Positions 54,018 to 62,693 of a stretch of 64,000 nucleotides of DNA are shown one piece after another (position 1 is the stretch's first letter; every line of letters begins with the position of its first letter). The notes under the pieces are model-generated. The model made no database searches, was not told the origin of the DNA, and was given only the letters and a program-made list of their open reading frames with translations. The position numbers and the translations under genes were made by a program. This DNA is from CBDFGN01 sp965247065. GTDB lineage: Bacteria > Bacteroidota > Bacteroidia > Cytophagales > Cyclobacteriaceae. The stretch lies in contig CBDFGN010000006.1 in NCBI GenBank assembly GCA_965247065.1, forward strand, positions 558,001-622,000, written 5' to 3'.

Positions 54018-54577
54018 TAAACCAGTGGCTTGCGGCGCTGGTTTTAGTTACTTCGCCCTTTCAGGGCTAAGAATTGAGGGTGCGTCCTAAACCAGTGGCT
54101 TGCGGCGCTGGTTTTAGTTACTTCGCCCTTTCAGGGCTAAGAATTGAGGGTGCGTCCTAAACCAGTGGCTTGCGGCGCTGGTTTTAGTTACTTCGCCCTT
54201 TCAGGGCTAAGAATTGAGGGTGCGTCCTAAACCAGTGGCTTGCGGCGCTGGTTTTAGTTACTTCGCCCTTTCAGGGCTAAGAATTGAGGGTGCGTCCTAA
54301 ACCAGTGGCTTGCGGCGCTGGTTTTAGTTACTTCGCCCTTTCAGGGCTAAGAATCGAGGGTGCGTCCTAAACCAGTGGCTTGCGGCGCTGGTTTTAGTTA
54401 CTTCGCCCTTTCAGGGCTAAGAATCGAGGGTGCGTCCTAAACCAGTGGCTTGCGGCGCTGGTTTTAGTTACTTCGCCCTTTCAGGGCTAAGAATCGAGGG
54501 TGCGTCCTAAACCAGTGGCTTGCGGCCCTGGTTTAGTTACTTCGCCCTTTCAGGGCTAAGAATTGAGGGTTGCGCTA
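54018..54577. repeat. Eight tandem copies of a 70-bp REP-like unit
   Basis: The 70-base unit starts TAAACCAGTGGCTTGCGGCG and contains two palindromes: AACCAG...CTGGTT and GCCCTTTCAGGGC. Full copies start at 54018, 54088, 54158, 54228, 54298, 54368 and 54438; the eighth from 54508 is slightly degenerate. Copies 1-4 read GAATTGAGGG and 5-7 read GAATCGAGGG near the end. There are no unique spacers. Solo copies lie at 54710 and 55280, on either side of the transposase remnant. Confidence 0.95.
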
Positions 54578-54709
54578 AATAATCCGCGGTGAGCAAGTCT
54601 AGTGATGACCTCCTTTCTGAGGTTGAGTTGCATAATCTGCGAAGCCCCGAAGGGGCGCAGTAAAACTTAGGGCAGGGCGTGGCCCTGCCCTAAGGTCGGA
54701 ACAAAATCA

Positions 54710-54727
54710 AGCCCTGAAAGGGCGAAG
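54710..54727. repeat. Solo REP-like palindrome, inverted relative to the array
   Basis: AGCCCTGAAAGGGCGAAG reads as the reverse complement of the CTTCGCCCTTTCAGGGCT part of the 70-bp unit. Nearby palindromes GCCCCGAAGGGGC (about 54643) and AGGGCAGGG.CCCTGCCCT (about 54669-54692) add to the structured tract. Confidence 0.8.
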
Positions 54728-54763
54728 TAATATTTAGTGCATGGTCAATGTCTTCGCAGTTCT

Positions 54764-55215
54764 TCAATCCCACACATACCGTTCATCGTAAGGAATCTCG
54801 TGCAGTTCAAGGAATGTTAGGTACTCCTCTCGAAAAGATTTCTTTTGATGATGTTGCCGTTGGTTAAGAATATATTGAACAACAGTGACCACGTCCTTTG
54901 GATTCACTGAAAAGGCTCCATATCCATTTTGCCAATAGAATTTGGAGAATTCCGATCCTTTAGATTTGATCCATTTGAGGATCTCTTCTTGATTAGCTCC
55001 ATATAATCCATCAATGCAATCTTCTTGGAGAGGTTGCATAGCACGTGAATGTGATCACGATAACCGCCCACTTGTATCGCAGGGCACTCGATTTCTCTGC
55101 TGATGCCACCGAGATATTGGAATAACTCGGTTTCAATCTCGTCAGAAATTAATGGCTGTCGGTATTTTGTACTAAAAGTGATGTGTAGATAGTTTTTGAC
55201 AAGTGATTGTCCCAT
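54764..55215 (-). pseudogene. Frameshifted REP-associated tyrosine transposase (IS200-like)
   Basis: Read on the minus strand, the first frame gives MGQSLVKNYLHITFSTKYRQ and the HUH-type site DHIHVLCNLSKKIALMDYM, then MELIKKRSS. The rest, KWIKSKGSEFSKFYWQNGYG, with catalytic Tyr in VVQYILNQRQHHQ, is in another frame. One lost A in an AAA run at about 54974-54976 joins the two into a normal RAYT of about 150 residues. It is either a pseudogene or a base error. RAYTs move or expand REP palindromes, matching the flanking array. Confidence 0.85.
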
Positions 55216-55279
55216 TGGTAATTGGAGTGATAATAGTCTTCAAAGAGGAAGTTCTGGTCGGTGATTTAGGCAGTTTATT

Positions 55280-55345
55280 AATTGAGGGTTGCGTGCTAAA
55301 CCAGGTCTTATGGCCCTGGTTTGCCTACTTCGCCCTTTCAGAGCT
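55280..55345. repeat. Solo degenerate copy of the 70-bp REP-like unit
   Basis: The sequence has ATTGAGGGTT, CTAAACCAGG, CCCTGGTTTG and CTTCGCCCTTTCAGAGCT in the order of the unit at 54018, with several differences. It lies just upstream of the transposase remnant on its 5' side. Confidence 0.8.
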
Positions 55346-55359
55346 CATTTTGCTCTATG

Positions 55360-57033
55360 CTAATACCCATCCTCTTGCCCCGGACTCAAATACCAGTATC
55401 CAACAGCCTGGAACAAACAAATATTTTCTTCATTATCACCCCACTTGTCGTTTTTGTACTTGTCGATAACCGCCGAAAATGATTCCTGGAACGGAATGTT
55501 ATCCGCTAAATGAAACCGGCTTACAATAGTATGTCCATTGCCGTCAATGGCCGTAAATGGCTGGGTAGCGAAAGGACTATCAAACAAAGCGAACGGTGGT
55601 TCCGCCGACCAGGCATAACCAATATAATCCTCGCTGCCTGTTCCGTAAGTAGAGGGAAACTTCTCACCATCAACAAAAAACTTCTCGTCGCCTTCGCCCC
55701 ACCACCAGTTGATCGTTTTGTAACCCCATTTGCCGTACCACCAGTTCACTGCCTCCTCATCCGGTTCTTCCCATTCGTTTTGGATGTGCAGGGTCACGCC
55801 GCAAAATCTCCCTTTCCCGTTGGTCACCAGTAATGGCCAGTCAATTTCCCTGCCATTACTTTGGACTTCCTCTTTGAACGCCCCATTGTGCCACTTGGAG
55901 TGAAAACGCAGTAGCTCATCCGCAGATCGCTCCAGCTCGCGGTGGATAAGATCGATGCTTAGTTCATGGGTCTTGCGACCCTTATTGAGGAGCTCCAAAT
56001 TCGCACTTTTTGAAAACGGCATGAACCAATTGGAATACAGATAACCGGGAAGAGCGCCGATAGGATAGGAGCGATATGGGTAAACGTCGGGATAGGTGCC
56101 GAAGAATACTCCTATAGGCGCTAGGACCGAGGGTTTGGTATCATCGTCCCAGGTGATCCTTACCCAAATGTTGCGAAGCATTTCTTCCTTATCTTCAGAG
56201 GCAGCATATCGGTATTTATCAAAGTTGATGGCAAAATGTGTGACAGCCCGATTTCCGGTCAGCCTTTTCAGGACATTCACGTCATCCGACTCCAGTGCAA
56301 CCGCCAAACGCTCCACAGTTTCATCTTGGTGGGTTCTGTACTGATAGCCCCTATTGGCCAAATCCCGGTCGGCCTCAGCCAGCGCAATTGATGCATCTTT
56401 CCTATAAACCCCATCGAAATCAGGTAGGTTAACGGTCTTAGGGTAAGTGGTATATGTGATATGGTAGTACATGCCCCATCCCTCCTCCAGGACAATTCTG
56501 CAATGTTCATTGTATGGAATTGGAATAAACCGGTTACGGCCCCTGGATAGGGTTGGCATCAAATTCGGCAGGTTTATTGAAGGAATTCCCGGAAGGCCCT
56601 TGGGAATACCCCCATGATCAACAATTTTGTCAAAGAAATCAGTGAAGGGCACATCAATTATCGGTTCTTGCTGGTGGTCGATGTAGATCTTAATGTGTCC
56701 AGTCTGGGCTAGGGCGCTCCATACCCGCCAAATAACTCCCGGCCCGTCTTTTTCGAATACGACAATCCCGCTTCCCTCCTCACGAATAAAACCGGTGCCA
56801 TCTCGGTTAGCTGGCCAGTCCATGTATGATTGGGTTTCCTGGTCGTATCGAGATTTGCGATCATAACTGGAAAAATTCCCGGATTGCTCGCCCTCCATTG
56901 GCGGTGTAGCCAGATACTCCATGTCATAGAGTCTTCTCACCAAGTCCGGATATGTTAAACTGTTTTGTGAAAATCCCGCTGCATGGACTAAGATCAGCGA
57001 GCTCACAATGAGCACTTCTTTCTTGATTTTCAT
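55360..57033 (-). CDS. GH172 (DUF2961) family enzyme, secreted
   Basis: About 557 residues. ATG at 57033 gives a signal peptide ending near HAAGFSQ; the 24 residues from 57105 are not typical. DUF2961 signatures: GPGVIWRVWSA, KIYID, DVPFTDFFD near the middle, then GTGSEDYIGYAW, FHLADNIPFQESF at the end. The family includes alpha-D-fructofuranosidase, difructose dianhydride I synthase and alpha-D-arabinofuranosidase activities, so a fructose/furanose substrate is plausible and agrees with the GH32-type genes. It is 46 bases from a degenerate REP copy at its 3' end. Confidence 0.88.
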   Translation of the reverse strand: MKIKKEVLIVSSLILVHAAGFSQNSLTYPDLVRRLYDMEYLATPPMEGEQSGNFSSYDRKSRYDQETQSYMDWPANRDGTGFIREEGSGIVVFEKDGPGVIWRVWSALAQTGHIKIYIDHQQEPIIDVPFTDFFDKIVDHGGIPKGLPGIPSINLPNLMPTLSRGRNRFIPIPYNEHCRIVLEEGWGMYYHITYTTYPKTVNLPDFDGVYRKDASIALAEADRDLANRGYQYRTHQDETVERLAVALESDDVNVLKRLTGNRAVTHFAINFDKYRYAASEDKEEMLRNIWVRITWDDDTKPSVLAPIGVFFGTYPDVYPYRSYPIGALPGYLYSNWFMPFSKSANLELLNKGRKTHELSIDLIHRELERSADELLRFHSKWHNGAFKEEVQSNGREIDWPLLVTNGKGRFCGVTLHIQNEWEEPDEEAVNWWYGKWGYKTINWWWGEGDEKFFVDGEKFPSTYGTGSEDYIGYAWSAEPPFALFDSPFATQPFTAIDGNGHTIVSRFHLADNIPFQESFSAVIDKYKNDKWGDNEENICLFQAVGYWYLSPGQEDGY

Positions 57034-57186
57034 AGGATTTAACTTGATCCTTTTCAGATCAGCGCTTTGTAGTGAGGCATACAAAAATATGGATGCCAGA
57101 AACATTTTCGGTGTAAAAATCAGTCATTTTAGGTGGAAAATCTGATCAGCGTCTTAGCGTCCAGCGGAGATCATAATTGTCACTTG

Positions 57187-57363
57187 TCACCAATGTCTAT
57201 CCATCTTCTCGCCGTTTGTTAACAAACCACATACAATCCCATCACAGGCATGCACTCGCTCCGTTTTATGACCATCCGAATCAACTACAATGTTGATTTG
57301 TTTATTTATTGGATCGTCGATTCGTAGTCCAGTTTTGCTGATTATTGTCCACTCATGGCTCAT
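57187..57363 (-). CDS. Hypothetical small protein
   Basis: A 58-residue frame with ATG at 57363, MSHEWTIISKTGLRIDDPIN and later INIVVDSDGHKT, VHACDGIVCG. An AGGAGG sequence lies about 25 bases upstream but points to a different short ATG. I do not recognise the family. It lies between the sugar-binding protein and GH172 genes on the same strand in a 375-base gap, so it may be a real small gene, a remnant or chance. The remainder of the gap shows nothing else. Confidence 0.3.
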   Translation of the reverse strand: MSHEWTIISKTGLRIDDPINKQINIVVDSDGHKTERVHACDGIVCGLLTNGEKMDRHW

Positions 57364-57408
57364 CAATGGCTAGCCGTCATCAGATTTACCTCCTATTCCA
57401 TGTTCTTG

Positions 57409-58401
57409 CTACAGAAGCTCTGGATCCTTTTCAGCGTCTGCCTTTCTGTAGAGATACGGATCAATGCTAATCACAGGCTCTACTGGTGCCCCTTCGAAAT
57501 ACCTTAGAATGGCCTGGACGGTCAGTTGCCCAATTTTGTCTGGAAATTGAATGGGATCAGCGTAAATCTTTCCCTCCTTTATCGCCATTTTCGCTTCAGG
57601 CAAACCGTCAAATCCAATTACGGTTACCTGATTTTGCTTGCCAAATTTTTCTAATGCTGAGTAGGCGCCTAAGGCCGCCGGATCATTGTGCCCGAATATT
57701 CCTGCCAATTCCGGATGGGCCTGCAGAACATCACCCGTAACTTGATTGGAAATGTCCCGCCGACCATAACATTCCAGTACTTTAACGATTTCAATTTTCC
57801 CGGCAGGCTCGTTTTCATTGTAGTTGTTGATCACTTTACTGAAACCGGCGACTCTTTGCCTGACTGACTCGGTAGCCGTGTTATCCAGGATCATTACTTC
57901 CCCTCCTTTTCCGCCTAGAACTTCAATCATAGCTTGACCTGCCTGAATTCCACCTTCAAAGTTGTCGGTTGCAATGGTAGACACCACTTGTGCAGTGGAA
58001 TCAGAGCAACCCGTATCAGCCATAAACACTGGAATGCCGGCATGGTTAGCCGATTTAACTGCAGATCCAATTGCATGCGCATTGACGGGAGTTATGATTA
58101 TCGCCGAGGCCTTCTTGGCGATCAAATCCTTCACCTGCCAGTCTTGCTTGTCCGGATCCCCGTCTGCACTTAAGATTTCTGCCCGATATCCATGTTTATT
58201 GGCTTCAGCTTCAGCAGCCTTTGCCAGCACATTAAAAAAGGGGTTGTCAGAGAGCATGATGGAAATGCCAATGAGTCCTTTGCTGGTATCGTGCGAAGTG
58301 CTTTTTTCCTGGTCGTTTTTATTCCCTCCTGCACACCCATTTAAGAAGATAAGCCACCAAAAGGCTCCTAGCCATGATAGAAGATGTTTATTTGAATGCA
58401 T
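57409..58401 (-). CDS. Periplasmic sugar-binding lipoprotein, LacI/RbsB-type
   Basis: About 330 residues. A lipobox FLNGC follows a signal peptide. The type I periplasmic-binding fold is seen in GISIMLSDNPFFNVLAKAAE, IIITPVNAHAIGSAV, VFMADTGCS, GIFGHNDPAALGAY and VIGFDGLPEAKMAI. Family members bind ribose, fructose, xylose or related sugars and feed an ABC importer. No ABC permease or ATPase gene lies in this window, which is odd. It stands divergent to the FGGY kinase gene and near GH172, so a fructose- or ketose-type ligand is possible. Confidence 0.87.
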   Translation of the reverse strand: MHSNKHLLSWLGAFWWLIFLNGCAGGNKNDQEKSTSHDTSKGLIGISIMLSDNPFFNVLAKAAEAEANKHGYRAEILSADGDPDKQDWQVKDLIAKKASAIIITPVNAHAIGSAVKSANHAGIPVFMADTGCSDSTAQVVSTIATDNFEGGIQAGQAMIEVLGGKGGEVMILDNTATESVRQRVAGFSKVINNYNENEPAGKIEIVKVLECYGRRDISNQVTGDVLQAHPELAGIFGHNDPAALGAYSALEKFGKQNQVTVIGFDGLPEAKMAIKEGKIYADPIQFPDKIGQLTVQAILRYFEGAPVEPVISIDPYLYRKADAEKDPELL

Positions 58402-58553
58402 ACAAACTTAATGATTGGAAAAGGTACCTCATTTTCCGGGGGATTGAAATACTTGGACTACGTACTTGGTTCTCAAAACTTAGTTTACAAACTGCTCTGT
58501 ACCTGGTTTTTGGTTATTGTATTGAATAGAACTCCGGGGAGGGGCCTCAGTCA

Positions 58554-58641
58554 TGTTAAAGCTTCGCGATCCATAATAACGTTAGTTCTTTTAAGCACAA
58601 CGATTTTTGGTTGCTCTGGCCCCATAGAAAATATTAGTTGA
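58554..58641 (+). pseudogene. Possible lipoprotein signal-peptide remnant
   Basis: The frame reads KASRSIITLVLLSTTIFGC followed by SGPIENIS and a stop. This looks like a lipoprotein leader with a lipobox but nothing follows. An ATG two bases off-frame suggests a frameshift. An imperfect TTGATTYG word repeat follows (58634-58672). Confidence 0.25.
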
Positions 58642-58685
58642 TTTGTTGATTCGTTGATTTATTGATTCGGTTATTGGGCCGGGAT

Positions 58686-60101
58686 ATGCGTTCTTGGTAT
58701 TTTGTAGTCCTTTCAAAGAACGTGTCTAAACCGAATTATTTCCTGGGCCTTGATTTTGGTACCACCAGCCTATCTGCGGTCCTGTGGGACAAGACATCAG
58801 GACTTGTTAAAAAATCAATTAGTCTTCCCCATGACGCATATATCGAGTTTCCTGATCCATGGCGGAAAGAGCAGGATTTGCAGCGGTTGGAGAGATGCTT
58901 GTTCGAAATTCTCGATAAACTCTTTCCGCTTGAGGGGGCAGCTCTCCATGGTATCGGCCTTACAGGGCAAATGCACGGTATTATAGGACTAAATCCCGCA
59001 GGTACTCCGGTCACCAACCTGGTCACTTGGCAGGACGACAGCGGCAATCAGGTAAGGCGACATGGAAAATCACTGCTGGAGGAAATGGAGGAAGTGGCAC
59101 CAGGTCTTCAGCCCTCGGCCGGATATGGGCTTGTAACGCTCTTTAAATGGTCTATTAGTGAGCAACGTGATGATATCGCCACCTTCTGCACTGTTCCAGA
59201 TTATTTTGGCATGCTTCTTTGCGACAAAAACCCAAACCTTATCGATGCAAGCATGGCCCAAAGCGTAGGTGCTTTTGATGTTTTCAATAATTCGTGGCGT
59301 TCCGATCTTATCAAACAACTGGATCTGCAACGAATTTCATTTCCGACAATCGTTGATCGGGGCACTACGATTGGTATTGTAACCCACTCATATTTTGAGA
59401 AAATGGCAGAGATGCCCATTCGTGTAGCGGCATCCATTGGTGATAATCAAGGCAGCTTTTTGGGCAGCGTCGACCATTCGGATGGTGCCATGCTTATTAA
59501 TATCGGCACCGGGACGCAGACATCGATAGGAGCCCACCATGACAGTTTGCATGAGGTAATTCCCTACGTTGACGGTAAAGAAATCGAGCTCCGGCCCCTA
59601 ATTAAGGGTAAATATCTTTTCACCGTTAATTTGATCAGCGGAGGTACCGTTTATGACACGCTTTACGGATTTTTTCAAAAATGCGGTTCAGATCTGTTCG
59701 ATGCAGGAGCTGAGGGGCTTTGGGAACGGATGGCAGTGGTCGGTCCTCAGGGATTGGCAGAAAAAGAACCGTTAAGCATTAAACCACTTTTTGGCGGTAC
59801 CAGGGGAAATCCCTCTGCCCGGGGGAAAATCGAAAATATTAACCTGGACAACCTCACTCCTGAAAACCTCATTTATGGTACCCTGAAAGGGATCTCGGAA
59901 CTACTGAAAGCCGCAATTCCATCCAGGATCCTGGAAGGCGTGGACCTGATCGTTGGTAGCGGCAACGGCTTAAAGAAGAACCCCTTACTCCAGGAATTAA
60001 TTGGCAAAGCGTTTGGAAAGGAATTTATTCTGTCTCAAACGGATGAGGAGGCTGCGGTGGGTGCGGCCAAATGGGTTTCCGATCATTTGACAAATGAATA
60101 A
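58686..60101 (+). CDS. FGGY-family carbohydrate kinase
   Basis: About 471 residues from ATG 58686; GTG 58722 just before the conserved YFLGLDFGTTSLSAVLWD is also possible. The TTG at 58662 falls in a word repeat and is less likely. FGGY motifs: GLTGQMHGIIGLNPAGT, TNLVTWQDD, DNQGSFLGS, NIGTGTQTS, then GGTRGNPSA and GSGNGLKKNPLLQELIGKAF near the C-terminus. The family phosphorylates ketoses such as xylulose or sedoheptulose. Substrate not resolved. Next to the sugar-binding protein it suggests an imported pentose or ketose. Confidence 0.88.
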   Translation: MRSWYFVVLSKNVSKPNYFLGLDFGTTSLSAVLWDKTSGLVKKSISLPHDAYIEFPDPWRKEQDLQRLERCLFEILDKLFPLEGAALHGIGLTGQMHGIIGLNPAGTPVTNLVTWQDDSGNQVRRHGKSLLEEMEEVAPGLQPSAGYGLVTLFKWSISEQRDDIATFCTVPDYFGMLLCDKNPNLIDASMAQSVGAFDVFNNSWRSDLIKQLDLQRISFPTIVDRGTTIGIVTHSYFEKMAEMPIRVAASIGDNQGSFLGSVDHSDGAMLINIGTGTQTSIGAHHDSLHEVIPYVDGKEIELRPLIKGKYLFTVNLISGGTVYDTLYGFFQKCGSDLFDAGAEGLWERMAVVGPQGLAEKEPLSIKPLFGGTRGNPSARGKIENINLDNLTPENLIYGTLKGISELLKAAIPSRILEGVDLIVGSGNGLKKNPLLQELIGKAFGKEFILSQTDEEAAVGAAKWVSDHLTNE

Positions 60102-60330
60102 ATGATTTTTGAAAACGGAGAAAATTCATTGGTTGCAAGTGCACCCTTCATTGTTTTCAAACAAGTTAATGGAATAAAAAGGATGGCAATTGATTGTCAG
60201 GATGGGCTTTTTCTCAGATTCCTCTGTGTAAGTCTCTGTGGTAAACCTAGCTTGATGCTCTGGTACAAAACCTACTGACTGATTAATATTGCATAATATT
60301 GATTCTGAATAGACCTAGATCTCAATTTAC

Positions 60331-60693
60331 ATGACCAAAAAGTTAATAACGACCGTGTTTATAGTTTCATTGGCCGGAATGATCGCAGGTTGTTCAAGCC
60401 AATCCGAACAAAGCGAAGCAGCCAAAAAGAAACAACTAACCCCCATCACGGTCTATGGCGATGCAACGTGCGATCACTGTATCGAACTAATGACGAAATT
60501 GGATTTGCATAATCTGACCTATACTTTCCACGACGTTCAACGTAATCTGACTCGTGCGAACGAAATGATCATGAAAATCCAGGCAATTGATTACCGTGGT
60601 AATGTATCATTACCAGTTCTCGAAGTGGGAGGAGAATTACTTGTCAGCCCGACGATTGACCAGGTAATCGAGAAGGTGAAGGTTGAAGATTGA
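60331..60693 (+). CDS. Glutaredoxin-like lipoprotein
   Basis: About 120 residues with lipobox AGMIAGC. A thioredoxin/glutaredoxin fold has the redox motif CDHC in ATCDHCIELM and a cis-Pro region VSLPVLEV. Likely an envelope thiol-disulfide protein. The 229-base gap upstream includes a CTCTGTGTAAGTCTCTGTGG word typical of intergenic repeats. An IS3 element begins 18 bases after its stop. Confidence 0.8.
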   Translation: MTKKLITTVFIVSLAGMIAGCSSQSEQSEAAKKKQLTPITVYGDATCDHCIELMTKLDLHNLTYTFHDVQRNLTRANEMIMKIQAIDYRGNVSLPVLEVGGELLVSPTIDQVIEKVKVED

Positions 60694-60751
60694 GAATTGA
60701 AGGTTGTACGTCCCTGATATAGGTTGACCACTTTTTAAACGATCGACTTAT

Positions 60752-61150
60752 ATGAAAGCAACCCAAAAAGCCATTCGAAAGAAGCGAGTATTCAGTGATG
60801 AATTGAAGCGGGCCATTGTTACGGAATTTGAAAGTGGAAAGTACAGTGTCCCTCAACTGGAGAAACTTCATGGGATCAACAACGCGAACATTTACCGTTG
60901 GATCTACAAATTCTCTACCTTTAACGAGAGAGGCTATCGAATTCTGGAGATGAAAAAAAGCACTACATCAAAGGTTAACGATTTAGAAAAACGGATTAAG
61001 GAGTTGGAACGTGTGGTAGGTCAAAAACAGATCAAGATTGATTATTACGAAAAGATGATCGATCTGGCCAAGGAGGAATTGGATATCGATCTGAAAAAAA
61101 ACTTCGACACCCCACAATCAACTGGTTCCGGAAAAACCAAAGGAAAGTAA
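60752..61150 (+). CDS. IS3 OrfA, helix-turn-helix protein
   Basis: About 132 residues. The N-terminal HTH segment (VFSDELKRAIVTEFESGKYS, LEKLHGINNANIYRW) is followed by a leucine-zipper-like coiled coil (LEKRIKELERVVGQKQIKID). The end carries a slippery heptamer A-AAA-AAC at 61096-61102 within an A8 run. A -1 shift there enters the frame of OrfB, which is open back to this point, so an OrfAB fusion transposase is expected, as in other IS3 members. Confidence 0.9.
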   Translation: MKATQKAIRKKRVFSDELKRAIVTEFESGKYSVPQLEKLHGINNANIYRWIYKFSTFNERGYRILEMKKSTTSKVNDLEKRIKELERVVGQKQIKIDYYEKMIDLAKEELDIDLKKNFDTPQSTGSGKTKGK

Positions 61151-61158
61151 ATTTCTCG

Positions 61159-62010
61159 ATGAATCAGCTCTATCGTGCCATAGGAATCAGCAAACAGGCA
61201 ATACATCAGTATGCAACCAGGCAAGCTGTCTTTGATCAAAAGGTAGAACAGCTGGTCCTGGAAGCTGATGGGATACGCCAGGAACATCCTGGTTGTGGGG
61301 TGGAAAAAATGTACCGGACCTTAAAACCCGGATTTATCGGCAGAGATCGCTTTGTAGACCTTTTAATGAGTCTTGGTTACCGTTTGAGAAGAGCCAAGAA
61401 CTATAAACGAACTACCCGGGCTTCGAAGCTTTATTATCCAAACCTGATCAAAGGATTTGAACTAACGTCTCCTTCAACGGTCTGGCAATCAGACATCACC
61501 TTCATAGAAGTGGGAAACCGGTTTTATTACGGGGTCTTTATTCTGGATGTCTATACCCGAAAAATAGTAGGCTACCAGGTATCGGATCATATGCGGGCTA
61601 CAGCGAACGTAAAGGCATTGCTCATTGCCTTGAAAGATCATCCCCCTCCCCGGATCCATCATTCCGACAGAGGAGGTCAATACATCTACGAAGAATATGT
61701 AGACCTACTAAAATCCAACCGATGTGATATCAGCATGGGGCTAACCGCTCAGGATAATGCGTATGCAGAGCGCTTTCACAGGACCTTGAAAGAAGAATAT
61801 TTGTATTACTGGAAGCCGACCAATTTCTATCAACTGAAAAGGTATGTCAAAAGAGCGGTTGACCATTATAATCAAAAAAGAACCCATGAAAACTTAAACG
61901 ATGTTTCACCCATGGATTTTGAAAAGGACTGGTCCTTGTTGCCAATTAACCGAAGACCTTCATTGTCCATATTTAATGATGAATTATTAACCAAAAGTGG
62001 TCAACACTAA
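61159..62010 (+). CDS. IS3 OrfB, DDE integrase
   Basis: About 283 residues. DDE residues are in VWQSDITFIEV (first Asp), HHSDRGGQYI (second Asp) and DNAYAERFHRTLKEEY (Glu). RKIVGYQVSD and YNQKRTHENLND are IS3-typical. It is complete and its frame extends upstream into OrfA, supporting -1 frameshift synthesis. The stop falls 7 bases from the right inverted repeat end. Confidence 0.93.
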   Translation: MNQLYRAIGISKQAIHQYATRQAVFDQKVEQLVLEADGIRQEHPGCGVEKMYRTLKPGFIGRDRFVDLLMSLGYRLRRAKNYKRTTRASKLYYPNLIKGFELTSPSTVWQSDITFIEVGNRFYYGVFILDVYTRKIVGYQVSDHMRATANVKALLIALKDHPPPRIHHSDRGGQYIYEEYVDLLKSNRCDISMGLTAQDNAYAERFHRTLKEEYLYYWKPTNFYQLKRYVKRAVDHYNQKRTHENLNDVSPMDFEKDWSLLPINRRPSLSIFNDELLTKSGQH

Positions 62011-62376
62011 TCAGGGATCTTCAAGCGCTCCCCTAGAGCCGATTGAAACCAACAATGAGGGTAGGTTCAACCGGCCGCGAACAAAATATTCTCTTTGGCC
62101 CTGGTTGAGTTTTTCTTTCGCGGAACCATCAAATGCCCATTCCAGCGCATTCTTCAATAAGAATATGTTAGAGAATAGCTGGCTGTTATGAGCGGTGGCA
62201 TCGCCTGCGACAATATTAAATTGCCATTTGTAAGGACTTCCAACGATTGACGCTGGTTGGTTGGTCGCATTGTAGAGGCCGGAGTAATTTGAAGTATTGA
62301 GCCCTATAAAGTCCTGGGCCGTTAGCGTTTCACAAAAACACAGAAATAGAATTAGTATTCGTTTTTTTTCCTTCAA
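62011..62376 (-). pseudogene. Truncated DUF5723-like outer-membrane protein gene
   Basis: The first about 120 residues of a secreted protein: signal ending near CETLTAQ, then GLNTSNYSGLYNATNQPASI and QFNIVAGDATAHNSQ, which resembles the N-terminus of DUF5723 proteins (usually 400-500 residues). The frame ends at a TGA lying in the right end of the IS3 element. The remainder of the gene is not on the other side of the IS, so a deletion accompanied the insertion. Confidence 0.65.
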
Positions 62377-62693
62377 CTCCTAGCCATAAAATATTACGAA
62401 TCCCGTGCAATCGACAGTCCCTAATTAAAATAGGCGTCCCTGTGGATTTTCGGTTAAGATACTAAATCGAGTTTTCATCTAATTAGAAACGGTTTGAATC
62501 TCGAATAATTGAATCAATTGTCAGGAAAATCAACAAACAATGCGGCTCAAGCGCAGAGTTGGATGTCTTTAGCTCAAAAGTTTAATGAAAAGCTGGATTC
62601 CCCAAAGCCAATAGGGTAGTTTGCTACCTCGTGGATTTGAACTAGTTTTCCACCTCAAATCCGATGTAAAAAGCAGTCAAACATTCGAATATT
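62377..62693. other. Intergenic region without visible gene
   Basis: 317 bases between the truncated gene and the SDR gene, with frequent stops in all frames. It should contain the divergent promoters, but none could be recognised. Confidence 0.4.

Larger units (their letters stand above)
60711..62017. mobile_element. IS3-family insertion sequence
   Basis: The ends are imperfect inverted repeats: left TCCCTGATATAGGTTGACCA (60711-60730) and right read inward TCCCTGATTAGTGTTGACCA. They enclose an orfA and orfB in the IS3 order. No clear target duplication was found. The right end falls at the broken 3' end of a DUF5723-like gene, so the element cut that gene or took part in the deletion. Confidence 0.88.

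Noticed and set aside
54018..54577. CRISPR array
   Set aside because: The 70-bp copies are contiguous with no unique spacers, no cas gene is nearby, and the unit carries two REP-like palindromes beside a RAYT remnant.
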